Numbered from the stretch's first letter, positions 39,488-49,205 are shown. The stretch is DNA of 64,000 nt from Roseibium marinum (GCF_002906165.1 NZ_PPCN01000005.1:186001-250000), one strand, 5' to 3'. Numbers and translations are program-made. Notes: generated from the sequence alone by a model not told the origin.

Positions 39488-40342
39488 TTACGGGTTGTGG
39501 CCTGCCGGCAGGGGCGGTTCTTCGGATTTCAAGAGGATGCCTATCCGCCGGTTGGCCGCAAGATAGGGATCGTTCGGAAAAAGCGGTTCTGTATCCGACT
39601 TTCCGATAACCGCGTAGAACTGGTCTTCCTGAACGCCGTATTCGGAGAGGATCTGCCGTGCGATATTGGCCCGTTCGCTTGAAAGATCCCAACCTGTATA
39701 GCTTGGATCGGAGGTCATCTGGCCGGACGTCGTATGGCCGGAGATTTCGATCCGGTTCGGCATTTGCGCCAGCACCGGCGCCATTTTGGCAATCAGGCGG
39801 CGGGTGGTTTCGTAGGGATATTTCGACCCTTCACGGAACATCGAGCGGCCGTCCTGATCGACAAGCATGATGTTCAGCCCCTCTTCGGATTCCTCCAGGA
39901 TGATATTGTTGGAGATTTCCGTGATTTCAGGCATTTCCTGCCAGGCCTGACGCAGGGACGCCGCGGCCGTCGCGAATTGCCGGGGCTTTTCGATCTCGGC
40001 TTCCATCGTGTCGTGGGTATTGGCTTCCGGGCCCTGAATCTGCCGTTTTTCGTGGCGTTCCTGAGCGAAGTCCGAATCCAGTTCCTGATCGATCTGGCTG
40101 ACATCCTTCATGTAGTCGCGGATCGGAATACCCTCGACCTCGATAATGCCGGTTTTGCGGGCGGTATCCTTTACACCGAAAGCCTCACGCATGGACCCTG
40201 CAACGACCTGCAGCTTTTCCTTGTCCTGGATGGAAAAGGAAATGATCAGAACAAAGAAGCACACAAGCAGCGACATCAGGTCGGCGAATGTCACCAGCCA
40301 GTCGGGCGCTCCGCCTCCGCCTTGCGGTTTCTTCCTTGCCAT
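39488..40342 (-). CDS. MotB-like stator/OmpA-domain protein
   Basis: A 284-residue protein with one N-terminal membrane helix carrying Asp21 in PDWLVTFADLMSLLVCFFVL, the ion-carrying Asp of MotB/PomB stators, a linker, and a C-terminal OmpA peptidoglycan-binding domain (MPNRIEISGHTTSGQM, LSSERANIARQILSEYG, YLAANRRIGILL). With the MotA-like protein encoded just upstream in the operon it would form an ion-driven stator, perhaps of the flagellar motor. No flagellar genes are in the window. The gap between the two genes is 65 bp. Confidence 0.88.
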   Translation of the reverse strand: MARKKPQGGGGAPDWLVTFADLMSLLVCFFVLIISFSIQDKEKLQVVAGSMREAFGVKDTARKTGIIEVEGIPIRDYMKDVSQIDQELDSDFAQERHEKRQIQGPEANTHDTMEAEIEKPRQFATAAASLRQAWQEMPEITEISNNIILEESEEGLNIMLVDQDGRSMFREGSKYPYETTRRLIAKMAPVLAQMPNRIEISGHTTSGQMTSDPSYTGWDLSSERANIARQILSEYGVQEDQFYAVIGKSDTEPLFPNDPYLAANRRIGILLKSEEPPLPAGHNP

Positions 40343-40407
40343 TGCCTAGAGCCCTTGCTGTCTCATGCCAGCCGTATTGAATAAATCTCTGTCGATTACA
40401 GGTGTCA

Positions 40408-41175
40408 TCACGCAGCTTCCACCATTTCCGCGCGAATTTTTTCCGGAAGATAGGCCACAAGCATTTCCTTGATGAGCGCCGGGCTCTTGGATTCGCGAAT
40501 CTGGCACACGCCGTCGATGATCAGGGTCTGATTGAGTTCATCGGTATCGAATTTCGCGTCAAGCTTGTCCACCAGCGGCAGACAGATGATGTTCGAAATA
40601 AGCGCTCCGTAGAGCGTGGTCAGAAGCGCGATGGCCATGGAAGGGCCGATCGCGGCCGGATCGTCCATGTTCGCCAGCATCTGCACTAGGCCGACCAGCG
40701 TGCCGATCATGCCGAATGCCGGCGCCGAATCTCCCAGCGCCTTGAAGACGCGTTTGCCTTCGGCCAGCCGCGAAAGCTGAAGGTCGCGCTCGCGCTCCAT
40801 GGATTCCTTGATGAAATCAAGTTCGTAACCGTCGGCGATATATTGAACGCCCTTTGCCAGGACCGGATCGGATACATCGACGTTTTCCAGCCCGAGAGGG
40901 CCGGATTTACGGACAATCTCGCCAAGATTGGTGATTTCTGAAATCAGGTCGCGTGGTTTCGCGCCGCTACCGGCGAGGGCAACCTTGAAACCGGTCACGA
41001 AAGCGGCGGCTATGTTCGAGAGCTGAAACCGGATCAGCGTTGCGGCGAGGCCGCCGCCGATCACGATCAGCATCGATGGAACATCGACGAATTGGCCGAA
41101 ACTGCCGCCAATAAAAATTGCGGTAATGACGATGCCGAAGGCACCAACAATTCCAATTAGGGTCGCCAGATCCAT
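40408..41175 (-). CDS. MotA-like (PomA-type) stator protein
   Basis: The 255-residue membrane protein begins MDLATLIGIVGAFGIVITAI and carries four membrane helices with the MotA cytoplasmic loop (about 50-150) and PAFGMIGTLVGLVQMLANMD followed by ALLTTLYGALISNIICLPLV. Its length (about 255) is that of PomA-type rather than the 290-residue MotA of related bacteria. I prefer ATG 41175; the frame extends to a GTG at 41184. It precedes the MotB-like gene in the same operon. It could serve flagella or a different ion-driven process. Confidence 0.88.
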   Translation of the reverse strand: MDLATLIGIVGAFGIVITAIFIGGSFGQFVDVPSMLIVIGGGLAATLIRFQLSNIAAAFVTGFKVALAGSGAKPRDLISEITNLGEIVRKSGPLGLENVDVSDPVLAKGVQYIADGYELDFIKESMERERDLQLSRLAEGKRVFKALGDSAPAFGMIGTLVGLVQMLANMDDPAAIGPSMAIALLTTLYGALISNIICLPLVDKLDAKFDTDELNQTLIIDGVCQIRESKSPALIKEMLVAYLPEKIRAEMVEAA

Positions 41176-41346
41176 TCTGTACACACACCAAGGTCTGTGG
41201 CTTTTAAGCCATTGAAACTTGGATGCAGTGTAAGTGCGGTATGGCTAATCAAATCCTAATGCGAAGCGTAATCTGACGCCGGAAAGTAACTTTTTCCGCA
41301 CGAGACCGTATTTTTACGGAGAAAACACCGGCGCAGGCAAGCAGGA

Positions 41347-42360
41347 TCAGGCGGCGCCGATCCGCAACAGATCGTGCAAATGGACAATGCCGACCGGCCG
41401 CCCGTCCGAAACGACGAACACAGACGTGATCGCCAGACTGTTCACCAGCTCCAGTATGGAGGCGGACAGGGTGCTCGGCGACACGGATTTCGGTGCCGGG
41501 GTCATGATTTCGCCGGCAGTCTTTTCCAGAAGGTTGGAGGAGACATGGCGGCGCAAGTCACCGTCGGTGATGACACCGATGAGCTGTTTCAGCTCGTCCG
41601 TGACGCCAAGGACACCAAATCCCTTCTGCGTCATAAGAACGATGCCTTCGCTCATCGGAGTGGATGCCGGCACCAGTGGCATCCTGTCACCGGAATGCAT
41701 GATGTCCTTGGCGGTTTTCAGGCTCGCACCGAGCTTGCCGCCCGGATGGAAGACGCGGAAATCCTGTGCCGTGAAACCACGGCCCTCCAGCAACGCCACC
41801 GCGAGCGCATCGCCGATCGCCAGCTGTATCAGCGCAGATGTCGTCGGGGCGAGCCCGTGCGGGCAGGCTTCAGCCACGCTCGGCAGTTTCAGGACCAGAT
41901 CCGCGGAGCGGCCGAGGGTGCTGTCCTGGCGGGACGTGATGGCGACCAGCGGAACCTTGAAGCGTCTTGTATAGCTGACGATGCTCGCGAGCTCCTGGGT
42001 TTCCCCGGACCAGGAGAGCGCGAGGACAACGTCACTTTCCGTGATCATGCCCAGATCGCCGTGGCTTGCCTCGCTCGCATGCACGAAAAACGCTGGTGTC
42101 CCGGTGGACGCCATGCTGGCGGCAAGCTTGACGCCGATATGTCCGCTCTTGCCCACGCCGGTTACGATGACGCGGCCCTTGCTGTTGCGAATGAGGTCGA
42201 AAGTCTGCTGAAAAGGTCCGGCAAGGCCGTTTTTTAATGCGGCACGCACCGCGCTCAATCCGGCAATTTCCGTTTCCAGAGTGCGCTCCGCGGAAACCAG
42301 GCAAAGCGACGTCATGTCCACGTCTTCGTCAGCGATAGGGTCGGGCAAGAGATTGGTCAT
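41347..42360 (-). CDS. kdsD: arabinose-5-phosphate isomerase, KdsD/GutQ type
   Basis: The 337-residue enzyme converts D-ribulose 5-phosphate to arabinose 5-phosphate for Kdo synthesis. It has a SIS domain (about 40-190; GRVIVTGVGKSGHIGVKLAA, then FFVHASEASHGDLGMI, ALSWSGETQELASIVSYTRR, CPHGLAPTTSALIQLAIGDA) and two CBS domains (about 215-335; VLGVTDELKQLIGVITDGDL). These are the full features of KpsF/KdsD/GutQ. No other Kdo genes lie nearby. The gene is divergent from a beta-barrel gene with a 193-bp gap. Confidence 0.9.
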   Translation of the reverse strand: MTNLLPDPIADEDVDMTSLCLVSAERTLETEIAGLSAVRAALKNGLAGPFQQTFDLIRNSKGRVIVTGVGKSGHIGVKLAASMASTGTPAFFVHASEASHGDLGMITESDVVLALSWSGETQELASIVSYTRRFKVPLVAITSRQDSTLGRSADLVLKLPSVAEACPHGLAPTTSALIQLAIGDALAVALLEGRGFTAQDFRVFHPGGKLGASLKTAKDIMHSGDRMPLVPASTPMSEGIVLMTQKGFGVLGVTDELKQLIGVITDGDLRRHVSSNLLEKTAGEIMTPAPKSVSPSTLSASILELVNSLAITSVFVVSDGRPVGIVHLHDLLRIGAA

Positions 42361-42553
42361 CTATTTGATCTTATTGTTCCTGTTCATACTAGCTCTAGGC
42401 TACTCCATCAGTAGGATCAAGAAGCCGTCATCCATTAAATGGATTTAATCGATAAAGTTCTTTCCGCATGCCACTTTGCGAAAAAGAAACGAAGGATTAA
42501 CCATCATTCGTCAGTTTGAACCGGATCCTGAAACCGACCGGTTCTGACTGTTC

Positions 42554-44029
42554 ATGCGCGGCATCCTGCTCCTTATAATCTGTTCCGCCTTCCTGCAGGC
42601 CATGCCGGCGGCCGCGCAGACGGCCGCGTCGGATCTGAGGGGCGCGCGAGATCCGCAAGACCCGCTGAGTGCGGAAGATGCCGAGGGTGCGGCGGAACAG
42701 AACCCAACGCGCAATCCCACGCAGGCCGACATCTATCCGCTCAGGGGCACGCTCAACAGCGCCGAGGCGGAAACGGGTTCGACCGGACTTGGTACCAACG
42801 GCCGGGCGCAATCCGTCAGACCCTTTTCCGACCGGCTGGCCGCGGTCAACCGGGCCGTTCCCCTGCCGGAAACGCTGGTCGACACGACTGTCTTCGACGG
42901 TGATACGTCTTTCGACGCGGCTGAAGGTATCCGTCTGGGCTCGTTCACCCTGACACCGCAGCTCACGCTGTCCTCAGGCTGGACCGACAATACCTCACAG
43001 TCGGCGAACGGCACCTCGGGCGGGTTCTACAGACTGTCTCCGGATGTAGCGCTGACTTCGGGCTGGTCCCGGCATCAGCTCGACATGTCGCTTCGCGGTT
43101 CCTACACCGGCTATCCGGACTCCCCCGACGACGATGACACCTCGGTCGCGGCGGCGGCAAACCTGCGCCTCGATATCAGCGAGGCGACGCAGATGAACGG
43201 CGGTCTGGCCTACGCCTATTCGCGAGAAGACGACGGCAGTGCGGAATCCTCCTCCGGCACGGATCATGTCCAGACGCTTTCGGGCAGCCTGGGCGCCACC
43301 AGAGCCATCGGTCTGGTGGCGGCAACCGCGTCCGTCGGCGCCGACCGGAACATCTACACATCCGACGGCGGAAGTGGCGGAAGTACGGAAAGCGGGCGGG
43401 ACAACACCCTCTATTCGACAAGTCTGCGGCTGGACGGCAATGCCGGGGGCGTACTGTCGCCCTTCGTCGAAGGCTCCCTGCTGCTGCGGCGCTACGACCA
43501 GAGCTGCAGCGACAGTCTTTGCGAAAAGCGGGACGCCAACGGGTATCAGCTCCGGGGCGGCCTGACCGTGGCTTCCGGTCCGAAGATCACGGGGGAACTG
43601 GGCGCCGGCTGGCGGATCGAGGATATCGAGGACAGCAGGCTGGATAACCTGTCCGGACTTGTGGTGGATGGCTCCCTGGTCTGGTCGCCTAGCCGCCTGA
43701 CGACCGTCACCGCGGGTCTGGGAACCAGTTTCGAGGCAACCGATATCAACGGGGCGAGCGGCTCGATCATCTATTCCGGCGATATCCGCCTCGCCCACGC
43801 CTTCAGCGACCGTTTCGTGGCCGAGTCCGGCTTCGGTTACAGCTACCGGACCTACCAGGGCGTTTCGATCGAGGAGAGCACCTTGACCGGCTTCAGCGGA
43901 CTGACATTCGCCCTGACACGCAACGTGGCGCTGACCGCCGATTATACCCACCGCCGCTTCGACAGTTCCCAGGCAGGTAGCGATTATTCGGAAAATGCTG
44001 TTGAAGCAGGCCTGAGATTCCGGCATTAA
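42554..44029 (+). CDS. outer-membrane beta-barrel protein (BBP2-like)
   Basis: A 491-residue secreted protein with a signal peptide (MRGILLLIICSAFLQAMPAA, cut near AQT), a low-complexity Glu/Asn-rich segment to about 105, then a run of amphipathic strands from about 130 to the C-terminus that ends in ENAVEAGLRFRH, close to the aromatic C-terminal signature of outer-membrane barrels. The repeats of alternating residues (SLRGSYTGYPDSP, GGLAYAYSREDDG, ELGAGWRIEDIEDS, FVAESGFGYSYRTY) suggest about 14-16 strands. This resembles putative beta-barrel porin 2 proteins often tied to polysaccharide export. No polysaccharide genes are adjacent. Confidence 0.75.
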   Translation: MRGILLLIICSAFLQAMPAAAQTAASDLRGARDPQDPLSAEDAEGAAEQNPTRNPTQADIYPLRGTLNSAEAETGSTGLGTNGRAQSVRPFSDRLAAVNRAVPLPETLVDTTVFDGDTSFDAAEGIRLGSFTLTPQLTLSSGWTDNTSQSANGTSGGFYRLSPDVALTSGWSRHQLDMSLRGSYTGYPDSPDDDDTSVAAAANLRLDISEATQMNGGLAYAYSREDDGSAESSSGTDHVQTLSGSLGATRAIGLVAATASVGADRNIYTSDGGSGGSTESGRDNTLYSTSLRLDGNAGGVLSPFVEGSLLLRRYDQSCSDSLCEKRDANGYQLRGGLTVASGPKITGELGAGWRIEDIEDSRLDNLSGLVVDGSLVWSPSRLTTVTAGLGTSFEATDINGASGSIIYSGDIRLAHAFSDRFVAESGFGYSYRTYQGVSIEESTLTGFSGLTFALTRNVALTADYTHRRFDSSQAGSDYSENAVEAGLRFRH

Positions 44030-44105
44030 CGGTACGGTAACCAAAACAAGATCAATTGTGGTGCGGGGGCAGAAGCAAATACGGAACGGGCTGAAGGAGG
44101 CCCAA

Positions 44106-45377
44106 ATGCGGACAGCTATGCGTCACTCAGCAAACGTCAATTTCTCTGCGCCCTTTGACAAAATTCTGAAAACCGTCTTGTCGCGTTTTCTTTGCATGGC
44201 GGCCCTCGCAGCCGGTCTGATCGTGTGGGCTCTGCCCGCGCAGGCCGACGTGGGCTTCCAGCGGTTCATTTCCGGGTTCTGGCCGACGGCCAAGGCGGCC
44301 GGGATTTCCTCTCAGACCTACAACGCCGTCTTCTCGGGCATGCAGCCGGACGAAGACACGCTGCGCCTGATGAGCAAGCAATCCGAGTTCGTCAAGCCGA
44401 TCTGGGACTATCTCGACAGCGCGGTTTCGAAGGACCGGGTCGAGAAGGGCCGTAAATTTCTGAACGAATACGGCCCCGTCCTGCAGAAGATCGAGGCCCG
44501 CTACGGGGTCGACCGCGAGGCGGTACTGGCGATCTGGGGCATGGAAACCAACTACGGCGGCTTCATGGGCCGCCACAATGTGGTGCAGGCGCTGGCGACG
44601 CTCGCTTATGCCGCGCCGCGCCGCAAGAGCTTCTGGGAGAAGGAACTGGTTACAGCGCTCGAGATCGTCCAGGCCGGGCATGTCCGCTTTCAGGACATGG
44701 AGGGCTCATGGGCCGGGGCCATGGGGCATACGCAATTCATGCCGTCCAGCTGGAAGGCCTATGCGGCAGATTATGACGGAGACGGCCGCCGGGATATCTG
44801 GACCTCAATCCCCGACGCCCTTGCCTCCACGGCCGCCTATCTGCGCAAGCACGGCTGGCAGACAGGCAAAACCTGGGGGTACGAAGTCAAGCTGCCGGCC
44901 GGTTTCGATTATCATCTGGCCGATGGCGACAAGACGCTGACCCTGGGCGAATGGGGCCGATACGGTATCCGCCGTTCGAACGGCAAGGGTTTTCCCCGGC
45001 CTTCCGACAACGCCATCCTGGTTCTGCCCGCCGGAGCCAGCGGTCCGGCGTTTCTGATGCTGCGCAATTTCTATGTGATCAAGCGCTACAACAACGCGAC
45101 CGCCTATGCCCTCGGGGTCGGACTTCTGGCGGACCGCATCATCGGCGGCGGCACGCTGGAAGGCGACTGGTCGCGGGAGCATATGCCGCTCAACCGCTCC
45201 GAGACGGCGGAACTTCAGGCGCTGCTCAACCGCCGCGGATTTTCCGTGGGGACCGCCGACGGCAAGATCGGACCCGCGACCCGCCGGGGCATCCGTGCCT
45301 ATCAGAGTTCCAGAGGCCTCGTTCCGGACGGCTATGCCTCCGTGGTTCTGCTGGCGCATCTGAAGATGGACGGGTAA
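44106..45377 (+). CDS. lytic murein transglycosylase (MltB family, with PG-binding domain)
   Basis: The 423-residue enzyme cleaves the glycan strands of peptidoglycan. It has a signal peptide (LCMAALAAGLIVWALPAQAD), the MltB/SLT-2 domain with catalytic Glu147 in VLAIWGMETNYGG and GSWAGAMGHTQFMPSSWKAY, and a C-terminal peptidoglycan-binding 1 domain (about 365-420; LQALLNRRGFSVGTADGKIG). ATG 44106 follows a strong GAAGGAGG; the frame also has an upstream start at 44058 but with no ribosome site. The next gene (DUF459) is 36 bp downstream and probably co-transcribed. Confidence 0.92.
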   Translation: MRTAMRHSANVNFSAPFDKILKTVLSRFLCMAALAAGLIVWALPAQADVGFQRFISGFWPTAKAAGISSQTYNAVFSGMQPDEDTLRLMSKQSEFVKPIWDYLDSAVSKDRVEKGRKFLNEYGPVLQKIEARYGVDREAVLAIWGMETNYGGFMGRHNVVQALATLAYAAPRRKSFWEKELVTALEIVQAGHVRFQDMEGSWAGAMGHTQFMPSSWKAYAADYDGDGRRDIWTSIPDALASTAAYLRKHGWQTGKTWGYEVKLPAGFDYHLADGDKTLTLGEWGRYGIRRSNGKGFPRPSDNAILVLPAGASGPAFLMLRNFYVIKRYNNATAYALGVGLLADRIIGGGTLEGDWSREHMPLNRSETAELQALLNRRGFSVGTADGKIGPATRRGIRAYQSSRGLVPDGYASVVLLAHLKMDG

Positions 45378-45413
45378 AGTCGGCCCGAGACCCATTTCCA
45401 TCTGGAGCCCGGT

Positions 45414-46598
45414 GTGACCATCCGAACCTGGAAGAACAGAGCCGGCCAGGCATCAAGGTCGATTGCAGGGCTGGCAATTGCTTTTTCACTTGTTCTTTTG
45501 AGCGACGGGCTTCCCGCCGCCCTGGCGCAGGATGCTCCGGGCGAGGAGATTATCGTCGCGCAGAACGGGGTATTCGGCGGGTTCAATCCCTTCGCGCCGC
45601 TGCAACGGCTGTTTGGCGGCGGACGGGAGCGCAAACCCGCGAAGAAGCAACCTTCCCGAACGCGTAAACCACAGGTGGCCCGGCCCGCCGGAACGCCGCC
45701 CAGGTTCGAAATCATGGCGAAGGATCCGGATGCGGGCCTGATCCTGGTGGTCGGCGACCGGATGGCGCGCGGGGTCGCGGACGGTCTCAAATTCACGCTC
45801 GCGGACAAACCGCAGATCCGCGTTGAAGCGGTGAGCGAAGACAAGGCCGGTTTTGCCGGCGACACCGCGCCGGACTGGGCGGCCCAGGTGCTGTCGAAGA
45901 TCCGCGGAGCGGACGTCAAGGCCGTGGTGGTGATGATCGGCCAGCAGGATATCGGCAAGACCTTTCCCGGCGAGCCGCCGGTGGAGTTCATGACCGCCGA
46001 ATGGCTGGACACTTACCGCAAGAAGGTCGATGCCCTCGTCCGTGTGGTCCGGCAGGAGAGAAAGCCGATTGTCTGGGCCGGTTTGCCGCCCACCAACCAG
46101 GAACTCCTCAACGGCGACTTCACCCAGCTCAATTCGATTTTCCAGAGCGCCGCTGAAGACCGGCGGGTCCGTTATGTCGATATCTGGGACATTTTCCTGG
46201 CCGATGACGGCAGCTATTCCTCCTATGGGCCGGATGTGGACGGCAAGAACGCCAAGCTGCGGGCGAACAACAGGATCGATTTCACCTGGGCCGGTTACCG
46301 CAAGGTCGCGTTTTTCGTCGAACGGGAATTGTCGCGCCTTCTGGGCGGTTATGGCGGTCTGGCCTTCGAAGGGGTCGAGGACGATCCGAACTTCATCGTC
46401 CTGACCGGCCGCACGACCTCGCCTGAAACCCTGCTTCTGGGCGGTGAGGAGGAGGCGCGGATGGACAAGGACAGCGCGGCCTATGGCCTCTTCGTCGCGG
46501 GAAAACCGCTACCTCCGGTCCCCGGCCGCGTCGACGATCCGCGCATGCCGGTGGGGGGAGCTTCGGCGCTCGGGGACGCCGTGCCGAGCGGGTCGTAG
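45414..46598 (+). CDS. DUF459/SGNH-like periplasmic protein with altered catalytic motifs
   Basis: A 394-residue protein with a signal peptide (about 1-39, cut near ALAQD), an Arg/Lys-rich linker (about 65-95), then a DUF459 domain (about 105-320; AGLILVVGDRMARGVADGLK, VVVMIGQQDIGKTFPGEPPV, WAGLPPTNQELLNGD). The SGNH-like Ser position reads GDR, the block III Asn reads GQQD and the usual DGIHFT reads NRIDFTWAG. The protein may therefore be non-catalytic; some relatives may share these changes. It directly follows the transglycosylase gene (36 bp), so a role in cell-wall work is a guess. The start is GTG 45414. Confidence 0.75.
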   Translation: MTIRTWKNRAGQASRSIAGLAIAFSLVLLSDGLPAALAQDAPGEEIIVAQNGVFGGFNPFAPLQRLFGGGRERKPAKKQPSRTRKPQVARPAGTPPRFEIMAKDPDAGLILVVGDRMARGVADGLKFTLADKPQIRVEAVSEDKAGFAGDTAPDWAAQVLSKIRGADVKAVVVMIGQQDIGKTFPGEPPVEFMTAEWLDTYRKKVDALVRVVRQERKPIVWAGLPPTNQELLNGDFTQLNSIFQSAAEDRRVRYVDIWDIFLADDGSYSSYGPDVDGKNAKLRANNRIDFTWAGYRKVAFFVERELSRLLGGYGGLAFEGVEDDPNFIVLTGRTTSPETLLLGGEEEARMDKDSAAYGLFVAGKPLPPVPGRVDDPRMPVGGASALGDAVPSGS

Positions 46599-46810
46599 AG
46601 GCGTAACACCAGACCGCTTGACCAGAAGGGCTGCTCTCCATCCTGGGCCGTAAGGAGGCTCTCTGTTTCCGGCGCGTGAACCTGAGAAAGCGGACTTATG
46701 CGTATGTTCGACCGGCAGAGTTGCGATCCGAATCCCGCTGGGCGGGGTCGTGCAGGATAAGACCGGGCAAGATTGCTGTGCCATAGCGTTATGAGGCTAC
46801 AGGCAGGCAT

Positions 46811-47770
46811 TCACGGCAGAAGAACCAGACTGCCGGTCGTGTCGCCTGCCTCGAGCTTCATATGTGCCTTTGCGGCCTCCGCCAGTCGGAATTGCCCGCC
46901 GATCTCAACGGCAATGCCAGCTTCGATTGCCTCGATGACCGCTTGGGCCGCTTCGCGATAGCGGCCCCGGTCGGCCGAATAGGCCATGACGCTCGGCTTT
47001 GCCAACGCGGCCATCCCCAATTCCTCGATCCGGATCGGAGGAACCGGTCCAGCCACCCAGCCGATGCTGGCTACCGTGCCGAAGGGACGAACGCACCTGA
47101 GCGATTGTCTCAACATGTCACCTCCGATACCGTCGATCACGAAGTCGACGCCTTTTCCGTCTGTGAAATCGGCGATTTCCCCGGCGACATCCGCAGTTCG
47201 GCCGACAATGACATGGTCGGCGCCAGCCGCCGTGGCGAATGCTGCTTTCTCCTGCGTGCTTGCCGTCCCGATCACAGTGGCTCCGAGACGTTTGGCCCTG
47301 CGGACGAGCATCGCGCCAAGGCCGCCCGCGGCGGCATGAACCAGCAGGACCGAGCCGGCTCGCACCGGAAAACTGACCGTCAGCAGCATATTCGCGGTCA
47401 GGCCGCGCAGCATCGACGTGGCCGCGGTTTCGAAGGGAACGCTCAGAGGCAACCGAACGGCCCGCCAAGCGGGTAGCAGCCTGATCGAGGTATAGCCGCC
47501 GGGAACGCCCGCATAGACCACGCGATCCCCGATCCGGAGCCCCTCCACGTCAGGACCGACAGCCTCGACAATACCAGCCCCTTCGACGCCTGGAATGCGA
47601 GGCTCCGGCAACGGATAAAGACCGCTGCGATGGTAGATGTCGATGAAATTGATGCCGATTGCGAACTGGCGCAGGAGAATCTCACCTGGGCCGGGCACCC
47701 GCCGCGTGGCTTCCATTGTCTCCAGGACTTCCGGACCGCCGTGTGCCGCTATACGAACCTGTATATCCAT
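46811..47770 (-). CDS. quinone oxidoreductase (zinc-independent MDR family)
   Basis: A 319-residue medium-chain reductase similar to NADPH:quinone oxidoreductases: FAIGINFIDIYHRSGLYPLP (substrate side) and VLLVHAAAGGLGAMLVRRAK (Rossmann AAGGLG). No structural zinc Cys cluster is visible, in line with the quinone reductase branch. ATG 47770 has GGAGG 8 nt ahead; a start at 47785 is in frame but has none. The gene is divergent from a LysR gene with a 95-bp gap that holds an inverted repeat, so it is a likely LysR target. Confidence 0.85.
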   Translation of the reverse strand: MDIQVRIAAHGGPEVLETMEATRRVPGPGEILLRQFAIGINFIDIYHRSGLYPLPEPRIPGVEGAGIVEAVGPDVEGLRIGDRVVYAGVPGGYTSIRLLPAWRAVRLPLSVPFETAATSMLRGLTANMLLTVSFPVRAGSVLLVHAAAGGLGAMLVRRAKRLGATVIGTASTQEKAAFATAAGADHVIVGRTADVAGEIADFTDGKGVDFVIDGIGGDMLRQSLRCVRPFGTVASIGWVAGPVPPIRIEELGMAALAKPSVMAYSADRGRYREAAQAVIEAIEAGIAVEIGGQFRLAEAAKAHMKLEAGDTTGSLVLLP

Positions 47771-47825
47771 GAGTATTGCCTCCATCTAACCGACACGATG
47801 ATGCCGGCTTGCGGAACACGGGGAA

Positions 47826-47855
47826 ATTCCCTTTATTTTCTCATTGGAAGGGAAT
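47826..47855. promoter_or_regulatory. inverted repeat in LysR/quinone reductase divergent region
   Basis: ATTCCCTT at 47826-47833 and AAGGGAAT at 47848-47855 are exact inverted 8-mers with a 14-nt spacer, 10 bp before the LysR start. The gap also has GGGAAATTCCC overlapping the left arm. This is a plausible operator for the adjacent LysR protein. Confidence 0.5.
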
Positions 47856-47865
47856 ATTTTAACAT

Positions 47866-48741
47866 ATGGATTGGGAGAGCTTGCGCCATTTTTCGGCCTT
47901 CGCGACGCATGGCAGTCTGACGGGCGCGGCGCGTATGCTCACGGTGGAGCATGCGACGGTCGCCCGCCGGATAGCCGCGCTGGAGGAGTACCTCCAGGTC
48001 AAGCTGGTCGATCGGCGCGGGCGTCGTCTGATGCTGACACCGGATGGTGAGCGGATCGCGGCGATTGCCAGAGGCATGGATAGCGATGCCGCGACAATCG
48101 AACGTGCGGCTGCCGGCGCACGCGCCGAACTGAGCGGCAAGATCACGATCAGTGCTCCGCCGGCTTTCGCGGCGGCCCGGCTCGCGGCGCCGCTTGCTGC
48201 CTTGCGCCGGCGCCATCCCGGGCTGGAGATCCGGCTCATCGGCGAATCCCGCAGCGCGGCGCTGGAACGGCGCGAAGCGGATATCGCCCTTCGGCTCAGC
48301 CGCCCCGAAGAGGGCGAGTTCACGATCACAAAGCTCGGTGTGATGACATTTCATCTCTATGCCAATCCAACCTATCTGGAGGAGACGCCGGAGCAGGACT
48401 GGACTTTCATCGGCTATGACGAACCCATGACATCCGCGCCCCAGCAAATGAAGCTTCGCGAAATTGCGGCCGGCAGACCCGTCGCCTTCACTGCCAGCAC
48501 AATAGAGATACAATTGGCGGCAACCAGGGCTGGCGCCGGTGTCGCGATTTTACCTGAATTCACCGTTGAGGGAGACACCGCGCTCGTGCGCGTGAACGCG
48601 AACGGGTTTGTTTTCCATCGCGATATCTGGTTGGCCGTTCATTCGGATATGAAGGCCGCTACAGGCATACGCATCACAATCGAAGCGCTGAAAACCGCGC
48701 TTGCCGAATATCGTACAAAAAAGGCAGGCGGTCATCGGTAG
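47866..48741 (+). CDS. LysR family transcriptional regulator
   Basis: A 291-residue LysR protein: HTH (about 1-60; MDWESLRHFSAFATHGSLTG, then AARMLTVEHATVARRIAALE, EYLQVKLVDRRGRRLMLTPDG) and effector domain (about 85-285; GKITISAPPAFAAARLAAPL). It is divergent from the quinone oxidoreductase gene and probably represses or activates it. The promoter region carries an inverted repeat just in front of the start. Confidence 0.87.
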   Translation: MDWESLRHFSAFATHGSLTGAARMLTVEHATVARRIAALEEYLQVKLVDRRGRRLMLTPDGERIAAIARGMDSDAATIERAAAGARAELSGKITISAPPAFAAARLAAPLAALRRRHPGLEIRLIGESRSAALERREADIALRLSRPEEGEFTITKLGVMTFHLYANPTYLEETPEQDWTFIGYDEPMTSAPQQMKLREIAAGRPVAFTASTIEIQLAATRAGAGVAILPEFTVEGDTALVRVNANGFVFHRDIWLAVHSDMKAATGIRITIEALKTALAEYRTKKAGGHR

Positions 48742-49205
48742 CGGCAGGGGACAGGAATTCCGGCCACGCAATCGCCGGTGCCTTGCGGACCGGGTGGCAG
48801 TCGAACACATCGGCAGAAGTAGTCGCAGGCCGTTAGAGACCGCGTGATGAATGGCGGCTTTTGGAACTTGGCCTGTGGGCCTTTGATGTCCGGGATGAGG
48901 GTGTTGAGCAGTCGTTGATTGGGCTGCCATGCAAGTTCTGCTAAGGGCTAAAACTTGCCCAAGAGCTTTGCCAGTTCGAATGTCCGCTTAGGTACTTACT
49001 TGTCCGAAAGCCATCCGTCCCCTTCCGCCCGACGCCTACAATCCGCCCGTTTCCCGGGGCGAGCGCCATATCGCACATGTTCCGGAGAGGCCCGGAACGG
49101 AGCTTCAATGCGGGTCGTTTCAGGTCCGCTCACACGGGCGCTGAGGCCCCGGCGCGAGGCCGGGGCGGCACAGAGAGTGCCGGAGACAACGATACGCTGC
49201 GGCCT
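48742..49205. other. 464-bp gap with one GC palindrome
   Basis: No gene is supported. CCCCGGC at 49147-49153 and GCCGGGG at 49159-49165 form a hairpin similar to that at 14052-14070 and lie close to the gltD stop, so it is likely a terminator for gltD. The open stretches at 48816-48930 on the minus strand have no recognisable family. Confidence 0.6.

Noticed and set aside
48816..48930. Possible transposase remnant in the gap before gltD
   Set aside because: The translations do not resemble a known transposase and there are no terminal repeats or target duplications.
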